Positions 6,378-14,599 of a stretch of 18,524 nucleotides of DNA are shown here, piece after piece. Made by a program: the position numbers and the translations under genes. The stretch is from positions 34,310-52,833 of the forward strand of contig PBMM01000020.1 of NCBI GenBank assembly GCA_002723635.1, in the 5' to 3' direction. Positions within the stretch are counted from its first letter, which is position 1, and every line of letters starts with the position of its first letter. Below the pieces are notes generated by a model. That model searched no databases and was not told where the DNA came from. It worked only from the letters and a program-made list of their open reading frames with translations. Source of the DNA: Methanobacteriota archaeon. GTDB lineage: Archaea; Thermoplasmatota; Poseidoniia; Poseidoniales; Poseidoniaceae.

Positions 6378-9300
6378 ATGTTGCGACGGTACTGCCCGCC
6401 GACCTCGAAGAGGGCGGTGGAGACCTGGCCGAGGCTTGCAACCTTCACCGTCTCCATCAACTCCTCAAACACGTTCCCACCTGAGCGGGCCACGTGCTGC
6501 AAGCGTTCCAAGGCCTCCTTGGTGGCTTCAAGATCGCGCTGTTGCAAGGCCGTGGTTCGTTCGAGGCAGGCGGCCTTCTCTTCGGGGGTGGCGCGCGCCA
6601 GTTCCATGTCAAAGGCGTCGGCAGAAGACTCGTCGAAGGCTTCGGCGTTGGGGTTCTGGAAGGTGTTCACGCCGATGATCGGCAAGGTGCCGTCGTGCTT
6701 CAGATGCTCGTAATGCATCGACTCGTCCTGAATCTTGCCACGTTGGTACATCGTTTCCATCGCACCGAGCACCCCGCCGCGGCGGCTGATGGCTTCAAAC
6801 TCCTGAAGGACGGCTTCCTCCACCAAGTCGGTGAGTTCGTCGACAATGTAGGCACCCTGAAGTGGATTCTCGGTCTTCGCCCATCCGCTTTCCTTGTTCA
6901 CGATGAGTTGGATGGCCAACGCACGGCGCACGCTGTCTTCGGTTGGGGTCGTGATCGCCTCATCGTAGGCGTTGGTGTGCAATGAGTTGGCGTTGTCTTG
7001 AATCGCGAGGAGCGCCTGAAGCGTCGTTCGGATGTCGTTGAAGTCGATCTCTTGCGCGTGCAGCGAACGGCCGCTGGTCTGAATGTGGTACTTCAGCTTC
7101 TGACTGCGCTCGTCAGCGCCGTATAGGTCGCGCATGGTGACCGCCCAGATGCGGCGAGCCACACGACCAATGACGGTGTATTCCGGGTCCAATCCGTTGC
7201 TGAAGAAAAACGACAAGTTCGGTGCGAAGGCGTTGACGTCCATGCCGCGAGAACGGTAGTATTCGACGTACGTGAAGCCGTTGGCGAGGGTGAAGGCCAG
7301 TTGCGTGATGGGGTTCGCGCCCGCCTCAGCAATGTGGTAGCCTGAGATGCTGACCGAGTAGTGGTTCCTGACGCCGTGGTCGATGTAGTACTGCTGCACG
7401 TCGCCCATGAGGCGGAGCGCAAAGGGCGTCGAGAAGATGCAGGTGTTCTGGGCTTGGTCTTCCTTGAGGATGTCCGCTTGCACCGTGCCACGCACGGTTT
7501 GAAGGGTCTCGGCCTTGATTCGCGCGTAGGTTTCCGCGTCCACGAGCGCGTCGCCACGGCGGCCGACGGTGGCAAGGCCGAAGCCGTCGTGGCCTTCGGG
7601 TAAATCGCCGCGGTAAGCCCCGTCCTCGAGCGACAGCGCCTCGCCTTGCTCGGCGAGGTGCCGCTCGATTTGCTGGTCGATGGCGGCATTGAGGAAGAAC
7701 GCGAGAATGATGGGTGCAGGGCCATTGATCGTCATGCTGACGCTTGTGTTGCTGTCGCACAAATCAAAGCCTGAGTAGAGCCGCTTGGCGTCGTCTACCG
7801 ACGCGATTGACACGCCGGAGTTGCCGACCTTGCCCCATACGTCGGGGCGTTCAGCCGGATCCCGTCCGTACAGCGTCACCGAGTCGAACGCGGTCGAAAG
7901 CCGTACGTAGGGTGCACCCCGCGAGAGGTAGTGGAAACGCCGGTTGGTGCGCTCGGCTTCGCCTTCACCGGCGAACATTCGTGCGCTCAACTCGTCTTGC
8001 CGCTTGAAGGGGAAGACGCCCGCAGTGTATGGGAATCGGCCAGGCAAATTCTCCCGGGCCAAGTAGCGGTAGAGGTCGCCGTCGTCCTTCGTACGCGGCA
8101 GGGCCACCTTCGGGATGGCGCTGTGGGCCAGGGATTCGGTCGTGGTCGGGACGGTGAACGGCTTGCCGCGAACGTGGTAGGTGTATTCGCCGCTGCGGTA
8201 GGCCTCGGCCGTGACGCGGAATTCGTCGAGGGCAGAGGCGCCGTTTTGGAGCGATTCATCGGCCATCAATTCTTCGATTTGGGCTTCGAGGTCGTCCGCG
8301 GTCGCCGTCGCGTTGCGGCCCCTGGCCTGCTCGGTCGCAGTGCGAAGGTGCTGGACCAGGCGCAAGCGTTCGGCCACGTCCTCTTCCGAAGCATGGTGAT
8401 CACGGACGCCGGCCGCGATTTCGGAGAGGTAATGCACGCGCTCAGGAGGAATGACGCCGGAGCCTCGGCGGGCTTCGTCAGTCGGTTCTGAGGCTTGGAA
8501 GGTGGCGGAGTCGCGCCCCTTGAGCAAGGCGGCCAAACGCTGCCACAAGCGATCCACGCCCGGGTCAGCAAACTGACTGGCCACCGTTGCGATGACGGGC
8601 AAGTCTTCGTCTGGTGCGTCGAACACGTTGCGGTTGCGGCGCACCTGTTTTCGGATGGCGCGCAGAGCGTCTTCACTTCCGCGCTTCTCGAACTTGTTGA
8701 GCACGACGAGGTCGGCCACGTCGAGCATCTCGATTTTCTCAAGTTGCGTGTGCGCGCCGAACTCTGCGGTCATCACGTACAGCGAATGGTCGGCAACGGA
8801 CGTGATCGCGTCACTGCCTTGGCCAATGCCGCTGGTCTCACAGAAGATGAGGTCAAAACCCACGGCTTTGGCCACGTCGATGGCACGGTCAAGGTGGTCA
8901 GAGATTTCCGAGCCAGAGCCGCGGCTCGCCAGCGAGCGCATGAACAGGTTGCCGTTGGACAGGGCGTTCATGCGGATGCGGTCGCCCAGAAGTGCGCCGC
9001 CCGTGCGCTTTCGCGTCGGATCGACGCACAGCAAGCAGACCTTCAGTTCGGGGTTGTCGCGCAGGATGCGGAGCATCAGTTCATCGAGAAGGCTGGATTT
9101 ACCCGCGCCCCCGGTTCCTGTGAATCCGATGACAGGCACGTCACGCTCGACAGGGGCGGAACGCGCGGTCTCGAGGTGCTGCTGAAAGGTCGCGTCGTCT
9201 GCACATTCCGAGAGGGTTAGCAGGAGACCAACCATGTCCATGTCGGAAGCGCTCACGGGCCCGCTAAGCCGAGCAAGACGGCCGTCGTCGAGGAGGTCGA

Positions 9301-9751
9301 CCTCGCTCGCGAGTCCCATCAGGTGGTAAATCATGCCAAACAGGCCCATTGTTCGGCCGTCATCCGGGGAGTAAATCTTCGAAATACCAGCTTCGTGCAG
9401 CGTTTTGATTTCCGGAGGCGTGATGGTGCCACCGCCACCGCCAAAAATTCGGACGTGTTCGCAGCCGGCTTCATCGAGCAGTTGCCGGATGTAGGTGAAG
9501 TACTCCACGTGACCGCCTTGGTAGGAGGTCAACGCTACCGCGTGTGCGTCTTCCTGAACGGCGCAATCGACGACGTCTTTGGCGGACCGGTCGTGACCGA
9601 GATGAATCACCTCCGCGCCAGCGGATTGAATCAACCTGCGCATGACGTTGATGGCCGCGTCGTGGCCGTCGAACAGGGAGGCGGCGGTGATGACGCGCAC
9701 CGGACCGGTGCTCGTCGTGAAGTTGGGCTCGCCACCCTCATCTTCGCCCAT
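6374..9751 (-). CDS. icmF: Fused isobutyryl-CoA mutase IcmF
   Basis: A 1125-residue adenosylcobalamin enzyme interconverting isobutyryl-CoA and n-butyryl-CoA, with its own G-protein chaperone. Order: B12-binding domain (about 15-150) with FDGHDAAI, where H30 is the lower axial ligand, and QGGHVEYF and GGGGGTI; MeaB-like GTPase (about 205-415) with P-loop GTGGAGKSS (212-220) and NKFE (352-355) as base-recognition motif; a linker; then the mutase barrel (about 560-1125). In the barrel, Phe in RMFAG (593) and Gln in DQAQNT (768) stand where methylmalonyl-CoA mutase has Tyr and Arg, so isobutyryl-type substrates are expected. ATG at 9751 is the only start codon after the in-frame upstream stop. 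The intact fusion suggests valine or branched-chain acyl-CoA metabolism. IcmF is known mainly from bacteria, so transfer into this lineage is likely. Confidence 0.96.
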   Translation of the reverse strand: MGEDEGGEPNFTTSTGPVRVITAASLFDGHDAAINVMRRLIQSAGAEVIHLGHDRSAKDVVDCAVQEDAHAVALTSYQGGHVEYFTYIRQLLDEAGCEHVRIFGGGGGTITPPEIKTLHEAGISKIYSPDDGRTMGLFGMIYHLMGLASEVDLLDDGRLARLSGPVSASDMDMVGLLLTLSECADDATFQQHLETARSAPVERDVPVIGFTGTGGAGKSSLLDELMLRILRDNPELKVCLLCVDPTRKRTGGALLGDRIRMNALSNGNLFMRSLASRGSGSEISDHLDRAIDVAKAVGFDLIFCETSGIGQGSDAITSVADHSLYVMTAEFGAHTQLEKIEMLDVADLVVLNKFEKRGSEDALRAIRKQVRRNRNVFDAPDEDLPVIATVASQFADPGVDRLWQRLAALLKGRDSATFQASEPTDEARRGSGVIPPERVHYLSEIAAGVRDHHASEEDVAERLRLVQHLRTATEQARGRNATATADDLEAQIEELMADESLQNGASALDEFRVTAEAYRSGEYTYHVRGKPFTVPTTTESLAHSAIPKVALPRTKDDGDLYRYLARENLPGRFPYTAGVFPFKRQDELSARMFAGEGEAERTNRRFHYLSRGAPYVRLSTAFDSVTLYGRDPAERPDVWGKVGNSGVSIASVDDAKRLYSGFDLCDSNTSVSMTINGPAPIILAFFLNAAIDQQIERHLAEQGEALSLEDGAYRGDLPEGHDGFGLATVGRRGDALVDAETYARIKAETLQTVRGTVQADILKEDQAQNTCIFSTPFALRLMGDVQQYYIDHGVRNHYSVSISGYHIAEAGANPITQLAFTLANGFTYVEYYRSRGMDVNAFAPNLSFFFSNGLDPEYTVIGRVARRIWAVTMRDLYGADERSQKLKYHIQTSGRSLHAQEIDFNDIRTTLQALLAIQDNANSLHTNAYDEAITTPTEDSVRRALAIQLIVNKESGWAKTENPLQGAYIVDELTDLVEEAVLQEFEAISRRGGVLGAMETMYQRGKIQDESMHYEHLKHDGTLPIIGVNTFQNPNAEAFDESSADAFDMELARATPEEKAACLERTTALQQRDLEATKEALERLQHVARSGGNVFEELMETVKVASLGQVSTALFEVGGQYRRNM

Positions 9752-9952
9752 AAGTTGGCGTGGGACTTCCGGTTCATCAAGTCCGCCCCGGGTTCAGTGG
9801 TGCGGATTTGGCTTGGACAAAGGACGGCCAGAGCGACGGTCACGGTGCACCCTCCATCACTTTTCATTTCACCACAGGCTCAATGCACAGGAGAGCATTC
9901 TGCAGTTTCGAAAACAATGCATTAAGTCAGACAAACCACGATTTTCTGACAC
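9752..9952. promoter_or_regulatory. Divergent promoter region between icmF and the DUF2892 gene
   Basis: These 201 nt separate two outward-facing genes and are more AT-rich on the right side. Visible elements are the perfect palindromes TTTCGAAA (9906-9913) and AATGCATT (9916-9923), the repeated heptamer CAATGCA (9881-9887 and 9915-9921), and an inverted repeat GTCAGA (9926-9931) with TCTGAC (9945-9950), which ends 2 nt before the ATG at 9953. CATTAAGT (9920-9927) could be a weak TATA-like box for the plus-strand gene, about 29 nt before its start. No convincing TATA box was found for icmF. The clustered symmetric sites make this a likely regulator-binding region. Confidence 0.4.
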
Positions 9953-10165
9953 ATGAGGAACGTTGGTGGCAGCGAACGCATCGGCCGGGCCGTGTTCGGT
10001 TCGGGCATTGTTGTGGCTGATTTCCTCGCCTCTGTTCAGATTGAATTGGTCTTCCTCGTCATTGGGTTGTGGGGTGTGTTCACCTCGGCGTTCGGCTACT
10101 GCCCGTTCAATGGATTGCTGAACAGAAACACGTGCCAAATCGACACTTCGTCTTCAAAGGCGTGA
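9953..10165 (+). CDS. DUF2892 / YgaP-type small membrane protein
   Basis: A 70-residue protein beginning MRNVGGSERIGRAVFG and containing FGYCPFNGLLNRNTC (47-61). This matches the DUF2892 family, the transmembrane domain found at the end of the rhodanese YgaP and as stand-alone proteins: an N-terminal N-V-G-x-x-x-R-I, two hydrophobic helices (here about 13-28 and 32-48) and a C-terminal G-x-C-P-x-x-x-L-x-x-x-x-T-C. Both conserved cysteines are present (C50, C61). The family's role is unclear; links to sulfur or thiol handling come from the YgaP fusion. No rhodanese domain is attached here. The gene is transcribed divergently from icmF and converges on the ABC-F gene with 18 nt between stops. 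The ATG at 9953 directly follows a GTCAGA/TCTGAC inverted repeat. Confidence 0.85.
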   Translation: MRNVGGSERIGRAVFGSGIVVADFLASVQIELVFLVIGLWGVFTSAFGYCPFNGLLNRNTCQIDTSSSKA

Positions 10166-10183
10166 ACCGCCGTAGCACGACGC

Positions 10184-11890
10184 TCAGATCAGGTCGTCTT
10201 CGTCCTCAGCCTTAGCCAACTCTTCCCGTTCTTCTTCGGTCAGCGGCGGCAGGCCCTTCTTGGCCCGAACATAATCCGTGTAGTTCCCGTAGTAGACGGT
10301 GACCTTTCCTTCGTTCACTTCCCAGATGCGGTTAACCACCTGATCGAGGAACCACCGGTCGTGGCTGACGGTCACCAGAGAGCCTTCGTAGGCTTTGAGA
10401 GCCTCTTCGAGGGTGTCTTTTGACTCCATGTCGAGGTGGTTCGTCGGTTCGTCCATCAGCAGCAGGTTGTTGTCTTCAAGCAACAGTTTGAGCAAGGCCA
10501 CACGGGCTCGCTCTCCACCGGACAAGGCCTTCAGCGGCGTCTTGACCTTGTCGCTGGTGAACTGGAAGCGGCCCAGTGCACCACGGATGTCACCGTACTG
10601 CAAGTCGGGTCGAAGCGTTTCGATTTGCTCAACCGGGTTCAGATCGAAGTCGAGGGTTGCGTGGTCCTGGTGGAAGTAACCAATGACGACGCCGGGGCTT
10701 ACTTCGATGCTGCCCGAAGTCAGCTTCTCATCACCGACAATGAGTTTGAGCAAGGTCGTTTTTCCCTGGCCGTTTCCGCCGACGATGCCAATGCGGTCGC
10801 CCTTTCGGATCTCGAGGTCTTGAGCGTCGAGGATGGCGCGGTCCAAGCCTTCGAAGCGCTTGGTGGCGTTCTTCAGGTCCACCATGTCTTTGCTTGCCTT
10901 GTCGATGGCGTCGAAGCGCAGGCGGAGTGGCTTGCGCTTCTTTGGAACGCGCGCCTTGAGGGCCTTGAGGTCCTGCTGAAGCCGTTCGATCATCTTGTGC
11001 TTCGCTGAAATCGACTTGTCGTACTTGTTCGCGCGCTTCATTTGAGCCATGGCGCCCATCGTCGATTTGATCTTCTTCTCCGTGGTCGCAATGCGGTCGG
11101 CCAATGAGGCTTCAAAGGCATTTTTTTGCCGGATATACCGGGAGAAATTTCCTGTATAGGGCCAAGCGTGCAGGTCCTGAATCTCGACGATGCGGTTGCA
11201 GACCTGATCGAGGAAATACCGGTCGTGGCTGACGATAAGTTGGGCACCGTCGAAGTCCCGAAGGAAATCTTCCAACCATTCCGTGGTTTGAATGTCGAGG
11301 TGGTTCGTCGGCTCGTCAAGGAAAATGACGTCCACGCCGGCAAGGCCCACAAGCTGTCGAGCGAGGGCCAATTTGGCTTTCTCGCCGCCGGACAGGGAGG
11401 AAACTTGCATGTCCATTGGGTGCTGGTCAAGGCCGAGGCGGGTCAGGATGGCCTTGGCGATGCCGGCCACGTTACCGCCGCCTGACTGGGCAAGCGTTTG
11501 CTGGAGTTCCGTGTAGCGCTCCATCACGGGCTCCCAGTCGGTATCGTAGAAGGCCGGATCGACCATTTGCGCTTCAATCGCAGCAATTTCCTCTTCCAGT
11601 TCTTGGAACTGACGTCCTTTGCGGGACAGTTCCTCTTCGATGGTTCGGTCGCTTTCGAGGTCGCGGATTTGGGTCAGATAGGCGATGCGTAGACCCGGCG
11701 CGAAGTCAACGTCGCCCACGTCCTGTTTCTGATCAGAGATGGTGTTGAGCAGCGTGGTTTTTCCCGCGCCGTTATGGCCCACGATGCCGATGCGCTCGCC
11801 GTGGTTAACGACGAGGTTGACGTCTTGGAGGACGTCCACGGGGCCAAAGGAGCGGTCGACGCCTTCGACCGTGATGAGTTGCCGTGCCAT
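10184..11890 (-). CDS. ABC-F family ATPase (EttA/Uup-like)
   Basis: A 568-residue soluble protein with two ABC ATPase domains and no membrane segment, the hallmark of ABC-F translation factors. Domain 1: Walker A GHNGAGKTT (38-46), signature LSGGE (166-170), Walker B FLDEPTNHLD (190-199), switch His in SHDR (221-224). Linker about 245-335, rich in Lys/Arg and helical, corresponding to the region that reaches the P-site tRNA. Domain 2: Walker A GGNGQGKTT (371-379), LSGGE (456-460), MDEPTNHLD (479-487). The C-terminus is acidic (KAEDEDDLI). Characterised members bind the ribosomal E site and relieve stalled elongation or displace antibiotics. The frame opens upstream to 11983, but the ATG at 11890 is preferred: it precedes RQLITVEGV at the family's usual start and has GGGGGAGG just upstream. 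Confidence 0.93.
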   Translation of the reverse strand: MARQLITVEGVDRSFGPVDVLQDVNLVVNHGERIGIVGHNGAGKTTLLNTISDQKQDVGDVDFAPGLRIAYLTQIRDLESDRTIEEELSRKGRQFQELEEEIAAIEAQMVDPAFYDTDWEPVMERYTELQQTLAQSGGGNVAGIAKAILTRLGLDQHPMDMQVSSLSGGEKAKLALARQLVGLAGVDVIFLDEPTNHLDIQTTEWLEDFLRDFDGAQLIVSHDRYFLDQVCNRIVEIQDLHAWPYTGNFSRYIRQKNAFEASLADRIATTEKKIKSTMGAMAQMKRANKYDKSISAKHKMIERLQQDLKALKARVPKKRKPLRLRFDAIDKASKDMVDLKNATKRFEGLDRAILDAQDLEIRKGDRIGIVGGNGQGKTTLLKLIVGDEKLTSGSIEVSPGVVIGYFHQDHATLDFDLNPVEQIETLRPDLQYGDIRGALGRFQFTSDKVKTPLKALSGGERARVALLKLLLEDNNLLLMDEPTNHLDMESKDTLEEALKAYEGSLVTVSHDRWFLDQVVNRIWEVNEGKVTVYYGNYTDYVRAKKGLPPLTEEEREELAKAEDEDDLI

Positions 11891-11981
11891 GGTCCTCCCC
11901 CATACCGCCCGCCATCCCGTTTGCACTTGGCCTTGACGGTAAGGGGCGGCAGGCTTGAGGCTCATAGGCCGTGGTCGTGGC
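11891..11981. promoter_or_regulatory. Short divergent intergenic region between ABC-F and radical SAM genes
   Basis: Ninety-one nt separate two outward-facing starts. On the minus strand, GGGGGAGG (11894-11901) lies 3 nt before the ABC-F ATG and is the clearest Shine-Dalgarno-like sequence in the window; it fixes the start at 11890 rather than the longer frame at 11983. On the plus side TTG (11955) and ATG (11982) are alternative radical SAM starts in the same frame. No strong TATA box is visible for either gene; both promoters must be packed into this gap. Confidence 0.4.
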
Positions 11982-13781
11982 ATGGCGGAGGACGGTGCAC
12001 CCCGCTGGCTCGTGGTGGACGGCTACGAGGATGAGCCTGCGGCCTTCGGCGTCCCGCCGTACGTCGGCTTTCACGTCCGTTACCTCTGCGGCGTCCTCGA
12101 AGCACACGGTGTGCCCTACGATTACCTCACCGTGGACGCATGGCGCGCCCTCGGTCGGCAAGGGGAAGACGCACAGCGCGCGATGCTCGACGGCCGATCA
12201 GGTCTTGCCCTGCTTGCTGGAGCCGTGGTTCCAGGCAAGTACCTCCGTGCCACGCCGATTTCGCTTCCAGAAACCAAAACGTTGCTGCGCATGCTTCCCG
12301 CCGATGTGCCAGCTGTCCTCGGTGGCTGGGCCATCCGCGGGTGGCGTCAACAAGGCTGGGCGCCTCTTCGTCGCAGTCTGTTTCTTGCCTTGCAAGACGC
12401 TGATGCAACACTTCACCACTTCCTTAGTTCGGGCCGTTGGGAACACAAGCGACGCACGGCCGACCAATGGACGGCGTGGGCGCAGGCAGGCGCCACGTCC
12501 AAGGCGGTGCTGGAGCATCCCGATCTGAAGCATCCCGACCACGACCGTGCTGGCCCGTTGACATACGAAGTAGAAGTCTACCAAGGCTGCGTCCGCTACA
12601 AGCGTGGGTGCCGTTTCTGCATCGAACCGAAGAAGGGCACACCGATCTGGCGGCAGCCGGACGACGTCATCTCAGAGGTGCAACTCGCGCTTGATGCGGG
12701 CGTCCGCCACGTCCGCCTCGGAGGGATGACGGACACCTACACTTACCTTGCCGAAGGCGTCGGCGAGATGGAATACCCGCGGCCAGACCCTGAACCGATT
12801 GCGCGCTTGCTGCATGGTCTGCGAGAAGACGAACGCTTGGGCATCCTACACACCGACAACGGGAACCCAAGCATCATCGCAGAGCACCTTGAGGAAGCCG
12901 AAGCCATCACCAAAACCCTCGTGGCCACCTTGAGCGATGGCGCCGTGCTGTCCTTTGGCGTCGAGTCTGCAGACCCGAACGTGCACCAGGCAAACTGGCT
13001 CAACTGCGATCCAGCGCAACTCAAGGCCGCGGTCGGATTGATCAACCGGTACGGCCGCGCGCGTGGTGAACGCGGGTTGCCCAAACTCTTGCCTGGAGTC
13101 AACTTCATTGCAGGACTGAACGGCGAAACCGACGTGACCTACGGCCTCAACATGGACCTGCTCAACGGCCTGCGCGACGAAGGCCACTGGTTGCGCCGAA
13201 TCAATCTCCGCCAGGTGGAAGGCAAAGGATTCCAAGACGTTGATTCCGATGCCTTCGCCGCCTTCAAGCGGCGCGTGCGCGATGAGGTCGATGCGCCTTT
13301 GCTGGCCGAGATGATGCCGGTGGGCGGTGTGCTGCGTGACGTGCACTGGGAATCTCACGGAGGTCGAACCCGTTTGCCTGCGCACGATACTCCTCACCAC
13401 CGGGACGGCTCGATGTGGGGTGGCGCTGGCGTGTCGTTTGGTCGTCAGATCGGCGCTTATCCCATCCTCATTGGTGCCTCGTATTTGACCACCCTCGAGG
13501 CCACGACGGACGTCATGGTGACTGGGCACGGTCAGCGTTCCATCACCGGAATCGAACTGCACATGGATGCGGACAGCGTCACGGCCTCGGTGCTCGAGGC
13601 GATTCCCGGTGTTGGCGCCAAGGCTGCTTGGGCCTTGGTCACCGAACGGGCCAAGCGGGCTCGAAAACGCACCGGAAACAGCCCGCTCATCGACGACGTC
13701 GAAGCATGGTTCGTTGCAGCAGGACAGCGTCTCCCCGACCGTGTCGACGTCCACCGCATCCTCCGGCCGGGGGGTGCATAA
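11982..13781 (+). CDS. COG1031-type radical SAM enzyme with C-terminal helix-hairpin-helix
   Basis: A 599-residue protein of the mainly archaeal COG1031 family. The N-terminal 190 residues resemble a degenerate cobalamin-binding-like Rossmann region (LVVDGYEDEP, VLGGWAIRG). The cluster motif is GCVRYKRGCRFCIEP, giving C203, C210 and C213 (CX6CX2C), the spacing normal for this family rather than CX3CX2C. Barrel motifs follow: RLGGMTD, LHTDNGNPS, FGVESADP and LLPGVNFIAG. Residues about 490-520 (VMVTGHGQRSITGIE) may be a TRAM-like strand segment, and AIPGVGAKAA (540-549) is a helix-hairpin-helix, both hinting at nucleic-acid binding. The reaction is unknown; RNA modification is plausible. ATG 11982 is preferred over TTG 11955. 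The SMUG1-like gene starts 3 nt after the stop, so the two are surely one transcript. Confidence 0.88.
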   Translation: MAEDGAPRWLVVDGYEDEPAAFGVPPYVGFHVRYLCGVLEAHGVPYDYLTVDAWRALGRQGEDAQRAMLDGRSGLALLAGAVVPGKYLRATPISLPETKTLLRMLPADVPAVLGGWAIRGWRQQGWAPLRRSLFLALQDADATLHHFLSSGRWEHKRRTADQWTAWAQAGATSKAVLEHPDLKHPDHDRAGPLTYEVEVYQGCVRYKRGCRFCIEPKKGTPIWRQPDDVISEVQLALDAGVRHVRLGGMTDTYTYLAEGVGEMEYPRPDPEPIARLLHGLREDERLGILHTDNGNPSIIAEHLEEAEAITKTLVATLSDGAVLSFGVESADPNVHQANWLNCDPAQLKAAVGLINRYGRARGERGLPKLLPGVNFIAGLNGETDVTYGLNMDLLNGLRDEGHWLRRINLRQVEGKGFQDVDSDAFAAFKRRVRDEVDAPLLAEMMPVGGVLRDVHWESHGGRTRLPAHDTPHHRDGSMWGGAGVSFGRQIGAYPILIGASYLTTLEATTDVMVTGHGQRSITGIELHMDADSVTASVLEAIPGVGAKAAWALVTERAKRARKRTGNSPLIDDVEAWFVAAGQRLPDRVDVHRILRPGGA

Positions 13782-13784
13782 GCC

Positions 13785-14573
13785 ATGGGCGACGCCAAGA
13801 TCGTGGAGGGTCTACTTGCTGCAGCACGGCGTTTGTCGGACCGATGCAATGAGCTCCTTCCAAGCCTTCTCGGGCAAGGCGGCGTGGCCCACGCCACCAA
13901 CACCCTCGATTACGCATGGCCCTTGCACGAAGCGTGGATCCGCACGTGGGGCGGCCATGGCGCCACCACCTTGCTGCTCGGCATGAATCCAGGACCATGG
14001 GGGATGGCACAAAGCGGTGTACCCTTTGGGGCCACTGGAATCGTCCGCGACGAACTCGAAATCCCAGATCTTCCCATGGTCACGCCATCTGGCGCGCACC
14101 CCAAACGTCCGATTGTTGGACTTTCACAAGCCCGGCAAGAGGTCAGTGGCCAACGCATCTGGTCGTTGTTATTCGAGGTCTACGGGTCTCCTCTTGGCGC
14201 GATGAAAGAGGTCTTTCTGGTCAACCACTGCCCCTTGCTCTTGCTCAATGAACGCGGGGCCAACGTCACCCCAGACAAGGTCCCTGCATCGGTCGTCGCT
14301 CCGGTGTTCGAAGCCTGCGACGATCACTTGCGCGAAGTCGTCGATGTGCTCAGAGCCACGCGAATCATCGGTGTCGGCGCCTACGCATCGGACCGAGCCC
14401 AACGGGCATTGGGCGGCTCGAAGGGAGAGGGCCTCAGTGCTGACGGCCGCCAAGTTCGGCTCGACAAATGCTGGCACCCAAGCCCGGCATCACCGCTAGC
14501 GAATCGAAACGGAGGGGCTGATTGGCGCGCGCAAGTCCGCAGGGTGCTCCTCCCGGATGAGGAGATGAATTGA
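13785..14573 (+). CDS. SMUG1-like uracil-DNA glycosylase
   Basis: A 262-residue member of the uracil-DNA glycosylase superfamily closest to SMUG1 (single-strand-selective monofunctional). Motif 1 is GMNPGPWGMAQSGVPFG (66-82), nearly identical to the eukaryotic signature; N68 is the residue that positions the catalytic water. VNHCPLLLL (146-154) corresponds to the conserved uracil-recognition strand, and motif 2 is HPSPASP with H231. It should excise uracil, 5-hydroxymethyluracil and related oxidised pyrimidines, starting base excision repair. The gene begins 3 nt after the radical SAM stop, and its stop overlaps a possible TTG start of the next gene by 4 nt, so the three form an operon. With Fpg in the same window this genome carries glycosylases for both oxidised purines and damaged pyrimidines. 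Confidence 0.93.
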   Translation: MGDAKIVEGLLAAARRLSDRCNELLPSLLGQGGVAHATNTLDYAWPLHEAWIRTWGGHGATTLLLGMNPGPWGMAQSGVPFGATGIVRDELEIPDLPMVTPSGAHPKRPIVGLSQARQEVSGQRIWSLLFEVYGSPLGAMKEVFLVNHCPLLLLNERGANVTPDKVPASVVAPVFEACDDHLREVVDVLRATRIIGVGAYASDRAQRALGGSKGEGLSADGRQVRLDKCWHPSPASPLANRNGGADWRAQVRRVLLPDEEMN

Positions 14574-14599
14574 AAGGCCCTTATCCGTGTGGACAAAGT

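Noticed and set aside
8686..8697. IcmF GTPase motif NKFE instead of NKxD considered as an inactivating change
   Set aside because: Glu keeps the acidic group, all other GTPase motifs are intact, and I believe some IcmF proteins have Glu here, so it is not called a defect.
11891..11983. N-terminal extension of the ABC-F protein to the start at 11983
   Set aside because: The extra 31 residues are Pro/Arg-rich without family similarity, and a strong Shine-Dalgarno-like sequence precedes the ATG at 11890.
12846..13754. Minus-strand frame of 302 codons opposite the radical SAM gene
   Set aside because: It lies wholly within a well-supported plus-strand gene and has no family signature.
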